From Takakia lepidozioides (taxonomy: Eukaryota > Streptophyta > Takakiopsida > Takakiales > Takakiaceae), in assembly GCA_030704615.1 (NCBI GenBank), contig CM060731.1, forward strand, positions 18,164,001 to 18,228,000: a stretch of 64,000 nt of DNA. Direction: 5' to 3'. The notes under the pieces are model-generated. The model was not told the origin of the DNA. It was given only the letters and a program-made list of their open reading frames with translations, and made no database searches. Positions 24,175-34,889 of the stretch are shown here, piece after piece. Every line of letters starts with the position of its first letter. Position 1 is the first letter of the stretch. Position numbers and translations under genes: made by a program.

Positions 24175-27100
24175 CTACAGCCTTGATGTAGGCTTCCAAG
24201 GGCAGCCGCCCTCAAAAGCTTGGTGCAGCACATCCTCCATTCGCTTTGCCAGTAAAATCTGTACATCTCATCGTTATCCCCAATTCATCGTCAGAAGTAC
24301 AGCAAAGATCATTTCTTCCACAAAACCCAGCCTGTAGTAACTCTTCCTAACAGAGCTACACTGAAACACTACATTTGATATGAATACCAGGGACTACTTC
24401 TGTGGCTAAGCCCTAATATCACCACCCCAGAGTTAGAATTGGACCACTGCAATACTTTGCGAGAGCCTAGTATAACTCTGGACTCGCATTTGAGAGGTGA
24501 CCAAAGATATAATGAGAATCATCCATCCAAGAACTTTCAAAGATGAAAATACGAGGCAGCAGAAACACAACTATTGAATAGAGGAAAAACCATCACGTTG
24601 ATATGAAGGAAAAGAAGAAGAATGGTCTCTTAAGAGAGCACAAGACCAATCCACCACATATGAGATAGTTACCAGCTGATGTAACTCCCCTTGTCTTTAT
24701 CAGTTCCCTGGGAGTTTCTGTGAACTTTCGCGAAGGATGAGGGAAGACTCAGCCAAGACATAGTCTAATATTCAATCTCATGCAATACTCCCAAACTTAA
24801 GTACATCTCTTCCTCCTTCCCACCCCAGTGAGGAGATAAGAGTTACCTCCATGTTGGCAAGAATGTTGGCAGGAACCTCTTGTAGGTCTTTGATATTGCG
24901 CTCTGGCAGTATAACTCTCCGTATACCACATCGATGTGCTGCTAATATCTGTGCATGCATAACGATTAACTTAGAAGAGAAGAAGCACTCTTATGAAAGG
25001 GCCCTTCAACCATCCATCATACAAGTCTCCATGCTGCAAATAGTTAACTGCATGGCATTAGCTGAGCTTTCTAGATTCTAGACAAACAACCTCTTGCCCA
25101 TGAAAATGAGACCATCTCGAGAAGCTACCTAAGCAAATTAGTGATGAAGAAATGGCTAGGCCACCCTGCAAATGAGATTCAAGGTTGAAGGACACTTGGC
25201 AGAGTACCTTATCTTTGATTCCTCCTACAGGCAGCACCAGTCCTCTCAGAGTCATTTCACCAGTCATAGCTGTATCAGCTCTCACGGAGCGCTTGCCAAA
25301 GAGGGACACTAAAGCTGTGACCAACGTCACACCTGCAGATGGGCCATCCTTGGGTACTGCACCCGCTGGAAAGTGAATATGAATATCGCGATCTTTCAGT
25401 AAACTGCCAGCGTCTGCGACAGCCAGCTTCAGCTCTGCAGCTCTGGCCCTCACCTAAATCATGGAAAGAATATTGCTCGAGTCAAAAGATACTGACCTTC
25501 ATATGTTCAAAGATGAGGCCCATTTTGATACAACACCTGATAAATTTTGCTGGCACTAAGCACTGGGAATCCATGCAGCACTCCCATATATGCACTTAGG
25601 ACCCGCCTTTGTGCAAATCCTCATCACCATTTTCAACCTTACTGAACACATCCTCAACCAACCACCATAATGTTGCATGCACTTGGTGAATCTGTGTGTC
25701 TTTCTCTGTGTGAGTCTACTACAGCAAGGAGAGTAAAATCTGAAGTGAGTTAGCAAGAGTAAAACTTAGCCACTAACCCAGGTGAGAGCGATTTGGGCTG
25801 ATTCTTTGATGACATCACCCAGCTGTCCGGTCAAGTGTAAGTCTCCCTTTCCAAGCACTGCAGTGGCCTCCACAAATTGAACCTCACCACCGACTGCTGT
25901 CCATACCAGACCTACTGCAACACCAGGTGTTGCCACTCTCTCTGCTGCCTCCTTCCCATCAAATCTGGGGGGCTGCAGTAAAAAAACCCAACATCACATG
26001 CCACTGAGCTTGTTGTTACGCAGGAAATTGGCAATGACCCAGCATGACATGTAATTATCTACACAGCTCAAGAATCAATAATTAGTTCACGATCATTGGA
26101 GGAGTAAACCTGCTTACTTCTTTTTGAGTTGTTGCTCTCAACCTCAACTTCTGGAGATGAACCAACTCTAGCAAGCATTGCTTACAATGTTAATTTGAAC
26201 ACACAACAGCTAAGACATCTTTCTTCCATAGAGGATCACAATGGCATGGACTTATCGATCTCACATTTCTTACCTTGCCTTAGTGGTCTGCTCACGCAAA
26301 CATATACACTAATGACTAGCACGCAAAAAGGTGGAGTCATTTTGTCCTAAAAGAATGTACTCATACGACGTTGTTTGCTGTAGCCTTGTGGCCATTGACC
26401 CCGTGCTCAGTTTGAGCAGAACACCAAGGGACAGAACCTACCTCTGTCAGGGGCTGACGTTGGTAGTAAGACTTACCTTGGTATAAAACATTGATCCGGG
26501 TTTTCCAGATACCCTCTAGAAATCCCTTCACACAAGCATCAATCTGCTGTGTGTGGTTTGCCCAGTAACTAGGCCCCAGAAGGGCCTGGGCTTTTGGCTC
26601 AGCCTCGAGACTTTCAAAGTTGGTAAACAGAGGAACAGGCACAATTCCCTTGATGGATTTGAGGAGAGCGTCTCTCTGGTGAGAGAACCCCGGACAATGA
26701 ATCAGGAAATGAATATTGTCTTCGGGTTGCCCACACAACGGGCAATTGCACTCTCCCTTTCCTCTCTGCTTCTGTTTGCTGTTCAAAGGTAGGCTTCCTG
26801 CCCTGAGTTTAAATTTCAGTCTAGTGCCGAGAGTGGGTAGACCCTTGAGGTCATCCATGATGTCCTCCCCCATGTCACAGACTGGAAACAAGTTTAGGGA
26901 AGTTTTCTGCCTAACTTCATTTTCATCAGACAATTTCATGGCAACAGACATGGCTTTGGACACTACAGCCTCTAAGTCAGCTTTATCCAGCAGGGTCAAA
27001 ACTTGCGGGTCCAGATTCAGATCCTTGAGAATCTCTTCTACTCTCTTCTGCCAGGACTTAGCCTGTTTGACAGGGCGGTCCTGTTTCCAAGATATAGAGT

Positions 27101-30100
27101 CGATTAGCTTAGGATATCTGGTGTTGGACATGTGTTGCAGCTGACCCCACCATCTGACCTTGAATTCATCTCGTTGGGAGCTTAAGGAAGGTATGCCAAA
27201 CTCACCCCGAACAGCCACAAAAGATTGTCCTAAAAGATTGGGCACATAAGTACCACTTACCCCTAGCACTACTTCAAGCATGGTCTCATCGACAAGCAAG
27301 AGCTCCAAATCAGTCAGTGCACTCGCTACTTCACGGCCATGGATGCCCACAGCTTCAACTTCCATTTCAACTTCGCCAGTATCTCCCAGCCCTACCCCTG
27401 CTCCTGCTTGTGATGTCTCTGCTTGGATTTCGCGCCTCAATCGCAATGTCCGCTCCCTTTCTGCCACCTTAACAGCCGCTGCTCGGGCCAGTGCTGCCAA
27501 GTGGCGCTCTAAATTACGTACCCCTGCTTCTCTGGTGTACCTTTGAATGATAAGCTCCACGACAGGCTGGAACAAAAAAACCAGTCTAAAATCAACCAGC
27601 TGCTGTACTCATTAGTTCTGTTGTCAATGAACCAGAAGCGGTGGATAGATAGGTGCCTCTTATAATATGCATCAGCATCACAGCTACTTGTGCCCGTCAA
27701 CCACTAAACCAACCCACCGAGTCTTGAAGTTTAGATTAAACCTTACAGCAAGAGTTATGACTGATGAAATCAAGTTAGGAAAGGCTGTTCAGGTTTTAGT
27801 CGCTGTTGCTTCTGCTAGTATACATATCTACAGCACAGTAATTTTTTCATTTGATTTCTATACCCTAGAGCTAGACCCCACACGGCCAAATTTAGATCAA
27901 ACTACAGATTGGAAACCCCCACACAACAACCATTGTGAGGGTTAAACAGGCACGTGTACAAATACATATTGTTGATGTGCTTGGTTGATGAAGGTACTGT
28001 AGAAGGACACTGCCAGAAAGGTTTTCTTGCTTTGAGAACCCCACATGGAAGCCTGAGCACTCCAGGAAGAAAATACGAAATGGTGTTGTTTTTGTTCTCA
28101 ACATAACGGACAATCTTACAACTTGGATGTACCGTACTTCCACAAAGACCACCAAAGAGAAAACCTCTTTTGCGGTGGCCTTCGCACCCTCGTTCAGACG
28201 AGTTCACACAAGGTTGTCCTAAAGTTTTAGTGAAGAAACTAGAAGCAAGGTGTTTCGAGAACTTAAACAAGAGATAATGGCTTACCTCTGGAATATGGAT
28301 ATGTTGAGACGTGACACCATGTTGCTCAAAGACGCGGGGTATGAGATGGCGCATAGCAATGCATAATTTCTCTTCTTGTGTGTACCCAGGCAGCTCAATC
28401 ACCTCCATGCGATCTAAGAGAGGCGGTGGCATTGTCTGTACCCTATTGGCAGTTGCTACAAACACCACCTTTGATACGTCGAAGGGTACATTGAGGTAGC
28501 TGATTGTGAAGGTCATTAAGGATTTGGAATCTCCATTCACAGGTGGTTGCTACTCCTCCAGAGAGAAGTAATTCCCAGAGTACATCATACAAACTAGGAA
28601 TGCTCCTGGATGGATTTCTACAATCTTACATAGCACAGAACCACACAAATAATCAGGAATGCATGTAACCAACCTACAGGAAATAGCACCCCACTAAAGG
28701 AATGCAAAGTCACATCAACAGCACTAGGAGTGCACAACAGACAATTAAAATCTTACAAATCTTCGACAGATACTAACACTTCATAAACCTGCTGCATATG
28801 AGCTTCAATCCTAGACGCTAAGGATAGGATACTGATCATTGAAGGTCTTGTTCTGTTCAGGGTCCAGAACTTCAAGCAGGGCAGAGGCTGGATCACCCCT
28901 CACATCAGCGCCAGTCTTGTCTATCTCATCCAACAGCATGACTGGATTGTTCACTCCCACTCGCTGTCACCCGCACAGGTTCATCAATATTATAAAAGAT
29001 GATAAGAAGATACAACAACCTTCAACCTAGAGCAGGATATGATTTGATTTACTTCACACCAATGAAATACCACACTATGCTTGAGAAAAAAGCTCTGTAA
29101 GAAAACACCCTTGCTCAAGCTTAGAAAAGGGGGAAAGGAGCTGTGCATATAAGATTAACTACATTAAAAGGCAGGAAATATAGAAAACAATTTGACTAGA
29201 CGCCATAGAAGAGACTACAACTTTCATAAGCTGCCAAAACAAAATGGTGTGGCAGTGGTGTTGCTCAAAGCTGACCTGCCCCTTCATAACAAGGCAGGCA
29301 GAATTTATGGAAAAAACAACTGGGGATATCATGTTTACAGAGAGAAAGATAAGGCAGTAGTAGTACCTTAATGCCTTCAATAAGACGGCCGGGCATGCTT
29401 CCAATGTAGGTTCTGCGATGACCTCGAATATCAGCTTCGTCCTTGACACCTCCCAGTGATAAGCGTATGAATCGCCTGCCTAAAGCTCCTGCAATTGAGG
29501 ATGCCAATGATGTCTTGCCAACCCCAGGTGGTCCCACAAAGCACAGCACTGGACCTCGTGCATCTGGCTTTAGCTGCCCACCCCACATCAATAGCAGCAA
29601 TCAGTTGAAGGTACTTAACATTATGTAGCAAGGTCATGAAGTCCTGGAAGCGTGTACACTTTGTCAAAAGTGTATGCCTGCACTCCTTGATGCACTAACT
29701 TTTAAGCATGCTCCTAATCCGTGATACTATGAGGCCTACGAACCCCCTCAGGACACTCCCCAGCAAAGTAGGTCCAAAACAAATGTGTGGACATCTCTTG
29801 GGATCAAGGGAAATGTAATTTCTGTGACTTTTAATTGCAGCACAATTCCTAAAGGTGCCCTCCATACAGTGGAATTACACACAAGTTTAGCAGCATATTT
29901 GACCCTCAAGATATTGCTTTAGCTAAGAGCCCCTTTTCAATTCAGACCATTTGTTATGAAGTTTTTGGCCGAGGCTTTTGTGTTTGCACCTCTTGAATGT
30001 GGTTGGCTTTCTTGCTCCACCTGAGACAGCCCACAGACATAAAAACCATCCTATCACCCTACATTTCATTTTCCCTATTTTCTCTGGCAATATTCTCTCA

Positions 30101-33100
30101 GACACATCAATATCACCTACGAGGTAGATTATGGATTACAAGTAGAGCGAACCTTGCGAACAGCCAGATACTCAATAATTCGCTTCTTGACTTTATGGAG
30201 GCCGTAATGCTCACTATCCAGCCGCTCCTTAGCGGCCACCAGATCAATTTCACGCTCCTCACTGCTGATCTGCCATGGCAGGTCAGCCAGCAGCTCAAGG
30301 TATGTAACTGAGCTGCCATAGCCGGGCTGTTGTGGCTGCATCTTTCTTAGGCGCCTGCATTTCTTCATCCATTCAGTAATTCAATCACCTGCGCAGACTC
30401 AACCCTATATCTTCAACCACGCTTGCTTAGCAACCCCATAAGAAGAAGGGAATGAGAAGATGAGAGAGATAGAAATGGCAGACAGACTCCAGAGTAGGCT
30501 GGGGGCAAAAGCCAAGGTCTGAAGAGGCAAGCAGCAAGAGTGGGAGAGTAATTGTATTTACAAAAGGTGGAGAATAGAAGACAAGAAAAGCAAAGCTCTT
30601 TCAACTTATGCTTACAACTGGCAAAACAAGAGACTTCATGAAATATTAGATACCTCGGACCAAGAAAAGTCGAGAGGCAAACCGATCTATGATGGTTCAC
30701 ATCATAAGGTAACCTTACACTTCAAAGCCTTGCATACCTGAGCTCCCGCTGAGCATGTTTCCACACATTGGCCGGCATACCAGCACTCTGCATTTTTCGT
30801 TCTAATGTGGCTACATCATCTTCATCATCCTCATTATCGCCCAGCTCCTCCTTTATGGCCCTCATCTGTTCCCCAACCACACTGTCAACCCTCAACCTAT
30901 CTACACCCATGGATTTTGTGTTGTTCACCCCACCAAGAAAAAGGCTGCCAGTGAGACTGCACACATTTGTGGTGTTCCCAACAGGCTTTTGTGACGGCTC
31001 TGCTTATGACTATAAAAGCCAGAGATACACTGTCACGATTGCATCGTCCGTCGAGATGCTGCAAACCTCCAGGCATGGCAATCACCTGGGGAGGATGCTC
31101 ATTATGGAGCATTGCATCTTCATTTGTCGGTGATGTCCTTACTTGATCCTGTAGATCCTCAGTAAAGCGACAGGATACTGCTATTAACACCCAAAAATAA
31201 ATGATGGTATAAGTGCTTTCAACTATGCAGCACAGAAAGAAAGAAAGAGGGTCCATGGGACAATTGAAACAACAAAAAGAAGGGGGAGAACACCTCAACC
31301 AGCCAGCAGCAAAGAGGACAGATTCAATCAGGCGTATGCTAATGGCATGGCATGGTGTGGTCAAGGCATGATACCTGTTGCCGCAGGAGAAACTCTTTTT
31401 GTGACTTCGACAGCTGCCCTTCCACTTTCTTGGAGATTTTCTCTGCTACTCTCATGGTCTGTACCCATCCTCCAGCCCACGAGGATTCTTAGTCTGGATG
31501 TTGAACTACCTTTCTGACATACAGGTCTCTTACAAGCTGGATTATGTGTAAAAGGAGACAGTTGGTGCTAGACGTAAATTTAAAAAGAGGGTGTTGAACC
31601 TGAAGATGTCGGGCAACAATCTCATTTGCTTTTGACAGGCGCTGACGGAGATCTACAGCATCGAGCATGGCCAAGCGCTCGTCAAAACTAGCCTCAAAAC
31701 TTGCCACAAAAATGTCTGCCGGCCTATGTGCAGGTGCTGTTTCCAAAAGCCCCTTTGTTCGCCCCACAGTTTTCTGTTTCTGATTCATTAGACAAATGCA
31801 AAGACATGAAAATGTGCCATTACAAGTACTATGGAGGGTCGCAGGCTAAACCCGGCCCACAATGCCCCCAATGCAAGGATTGGTCACAACATTTGCAAAA
31901 ACTGTGTGCCAAAAACACAGTGCTGCACAATTCTTGCTTTTAGAAGTTACGATTACATGAGTAGTTCTAAACATGATCATATGTACAGCTAACAGGGGTC
32001 AACATTCATATTTCAATAATAGTTTGAAGGGGAAGCTCTAAAATGGTGAAGAGAGACAAGAGTTAGACACCTGTTCAAGCACAGAGATCAACTCTCCTGC
32101 CACCATTTTGAACTGGCGGGCAAGAGCTTGCACCTCCGGATCTCTCTCGGCCTGCTCCATCTCTAGATATCATGTCCAAACCCACCGTGCCATGCCCCAG
32201 AGTTATGCAATTAGCTCCAGCCTGCTCTACCCAGTGGTAGCCACCATTTCCTCATCTATCATGTGAGCTCTGTGCTATTCAACTAGAAATAAATGAAACA
32301 CTTCCTTCCACCCTATTTAGCACTAATTTCTGGAAATAGTCTTTCAATCTATTAATTATACTAAAAATGGCATACAACCATGACTATCCCTGGTGAGATT
32401 TATGTAAAAACCGGAATAGAAAAGAGATGAATACCAGCTTTGGTCATGTCAAGCTGTGCAACACGAGCAGTGGTGTAGGAGCCATTAGCATTAAAGTCTT
32501 GCACACTGAATCGGCACCATCCTTCTAGTACTACAGTGTATGTCACACGCCCACTTGGTTTCTCCATGTCCCGTGACAAATGCAGAGCCCTTGCTGCAAC
32601 TCCTCTGTGGCAGATTGTTTTCCCACCCAACTTTACTCGTCACTTATTTTAGTTACTTTAGTTTGTTTAAGGAAAACCATACTGCTCATCCTTACTTTTA
32701 TTTTGACATACTTACACTAAACCCCAGCCTAGGAAAATCGCTCACACAAGTAGAGAAACCTTGTTACAAAACTGCAGAAACTACAGGTAAATTTACTAAG
32801 GTGTGCAGGGTTCAGCAACCAATGCCCAAAACCATGGAATGGCCTCTACACAGAAGTCCACCAGTAATATAAACAAACAAATTTCGGGAAAACACGGTAC
32901 CGAGAGTGCCACTGGATGAGATCATCGGGCTGCTTGCCCAATGTCTGCTGGAAATCTGGAGGGGATCCTGCCCGCCCACCACTCTCCCTCCCCACTGTCC
33001 TAGTTTGTGCATCTGCAATTAGCCCAGAGCAACAAACTGGTATCAGCAGTCAAAGCCTGCAGCATAACACATCTGTCTTTCTCATTAGAAACCATTTTAG

Positions 33101-34485
33101 GGGGCAAGGCAATACATTCACTTTTAGTTGATGAAATGGTGATGTTGACATTCACTTTAAACCCAAATATCTCTGTAAAAGCAAACCAAAGGAAGGATAA
33201 AAAGGCCACAGCTACCAGACTCCACCTGGGACCACAAACAGAGTTCTGCAATCCAGAAAATCCCCCAAAGCCTTCTGAAATATCTCCCATGCTTCCCTGT
33301 TATACAACTATTGAATTACAAATAATAACTGCCAGCTGAATGAAGGCCCAGATCAAAATGAGGTTTTCATCACTGGAAGTCCCCATGAGTCAAAAGCGTT
33401 GCTCATACCCCAATAGCACTGAATGGGACTCGAAAACCACGAATCAATGCTGTAGGAAACAGAGACTGGTATTCTTGCCTTCAGACAAGAAGGGGGACGA
33501 GAGCGGTGTTGGAGGAAGAGACTCAAGCCCCTTCACATCACGCACTGGTAGCACTCCAATCAGCCCCTTCTCTTCCTTCTGCCAGAGCTCCTGCTCCACC
33601 AACCTCACACTGCAAGACAAACCCTTCTTTCTTATGTCAGAGGTCCGTTAGCATGTTCAGATTACAGACTAGGGTTTACGTGCTAAGGTCTTTACATCTT
33701 CTAGGGGAGTGGGCAGTGGGGGATTTGCTACACTTTTGCAGCAGCCATCTGATGAGGTGAGTCCCTCACTTAATCAGGACAAGCTAAAGAAACTTACGAA
33801 CTCAGATGAATGGAGAACAACCTCCTTGGTGGAATTGTATTCAAATTCTTCCCAGGACTACACAGTCTCATCACATCTTCAGTTCTGTAGCCATTACGCA
33901 AAGGAGGCCTGAAGTAATGATAAATTACAATGAACAGGAGGGTTCCACAAAAACATTTAGGTTGATGCATGGGTTCGCACCGATAAGCCAGTTGAGCTTG
34001 CCAAATTCATATACGCTCAATTGGTAGGGGATTGTGCTAAGCCTGGCAAGTCCAAATTCTTCACCAAGTTTGAAATTGACTTTTTTTGTGGCACAATTTC
34101 TAAGAGAAGAGAGTACAGTTCAGAGAAACAAACTAATGAGCAGTTTGAAGTGCTTGGACCAACAGCCCGGTGCTCCCTTTATGAGAGTTACATAACCCAA
34201 CCCCAATTCCTTCTTCGACAATTCCACCAGAATCAATCACGAATTCAGATTCCGTGTGAAGCAAGGATACTAATCCAGCTTCACTTCCACACGCAGGAGC
34301 GTGAATGATCGGCATGCATTGAAACTCAAATCGACTCAAAAATAAAACACAGAAAGAGGGAGGCACCTCGTTGGAGAAGTGCAGCGAATTCGGACTATCG
34401 ACCCCGGCAGAAGCACCTTGTTCCGGAATGGAAGGATTGCAAGCGTGTCTGGCAGATCCCCCAAGTCTGCCATCGCTGCTGTCAT
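24175..34485 (-). CDS. LON2: Peroxisomal Lon protease 2
   Basis: ATP-dependent serine protease and chaperone of the peroxisomal matrix. Exons (minus): 34485-34367, 33609-~33487, 32999-32901, 32604-32435, 32162-32071, 31779-31600, 31458-31375, 30865-30738, 30354-30153, 29573-29367, 28963-28833, 28499-28286, 27566-27261, 25972-25778, 25453-25208, 24948-24847 and 24258-24175, about 893 aa. The N-domain starts [20 protein letters not shown]. Walker A is [11 protein letters not shown] (about 413) and Walker [10 protein letters not shown]. The catalytic serine is in KDGPSAGVT (about 789) and the lysine in GGIKDK (about 832), 43 residues apart as in E. coli Lon. The protein ends in SRL, a PTS1 signal. 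All junctions are in phase except the exon 2 donor, which is unclear (a GC donor at 33479 is possible). Intron 27260-25973 carries a LINE. The start could also be the ATG at 34473. Confidence 0.96.
26341..26353. repeat. 13-bp target-site duplication of LINE copy 2 (left)
   Basis: TTGTCCTAAAAGA is found here and at 27225-27237, bracketing the LINE insertion. Like the site of copy 1 it ends in AAAAGA. Confidence 0.85.
26354..27224 (-). mobile_element. Truncated non-LTR retrotransposon (LINE), copy 2, in a LON2 intron
   Basis: This 871-bp insertion lies in the LON2 intron between exons 27566-27261 and 25972-25778. On the minus strand it encodes the end of a LINE reverse transcriptase, including [19 protein letters not shown] and [20 protein letters not shown]. 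The frame is continuous with the preceding LON2 exon by chance read-through (open from 27575 to 26361). Perfect 13-bp duplications flank it. It extends about 390 bp further 5' than copy 1. Its edge is only about 23 bp from the GTAAGT splice donor at 27260. Removing it plus one duplication would leave an intron of about 400 bp. Confidence 0.88.
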
Positions 34486-34889
34486 CTCCTCGCCCGCTCC
34501 ACTCCACAACTCCTCCCTCTCCCTTTTACGTTCGTCCGTTTTCACCCCTCGCTTATCCCTACTCCTACACTGCTACCTACGCCCTAACTAATAATACATA
34601 TCGATATTCTATTTTCTATTTTCCATGAACTGCTTTAACTTTGCTATCGGTACCATCGCCCGGCCGGCACAGACTGGGAAAGCCGGCGAATCCCCGGGCT
34701 ACTCCTGGATTTTTAATTAATATAAAAACAAAAAATCAATTTTACTTCCCCTCTGGGCCGACGAGGAGATGGATGCGCGGACGGATGGACGACGGACGGA
34801 GGAGGACGGAGGCCTCCGTCCTCCTCCGTCCGTCGTCCATCCATGGCAGGGGATTTGAGGAGTGGGCAGCGAGGCAGGAGGGTTCAGCG
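34486..34889. promoter_or_regulatory. Shared divergent promoter between LON2 and mitochondrial L4
   Basis: About 404 bp separate the LON2 ATG (34485, minus) from the L4 ATG (34890, plus), with no coding exon between. It contains an AT-rich stretch at about 34708-34742 and the 60-bp palindrome at 34783-34842. The palindrome probably sits in the L4 5' UTR or core promoter. Confidence 0.65.
34783..34842. repeat. Perfect 60-bp palindrome (30-bp arms, no spacer)
   Basis: The left arm 34783-34812 starts GGATGGACGACGG and ends GGACGGAGG. The right arm 34813-34842 is its exact reverse complement, with no spacer and no mismatch, centred on AGGCCT. The arms are built from repeated GGACGGA/GGAGGAC units and are GC-rich. 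The right end is 47 bp upstream of the L4 start codon. As RNA or extruded DNA it would form a very stable hairpin. Confidence 0.97.

Noticed and set aside
26361-27575. One 404-codon minus-strand gene
   Set aside because: It is a fusion by read-through of a LON2 exon (27566-27261) and the LINE insertion; a GTAAGT donor and the flanking 13-bp duplications separate the two.
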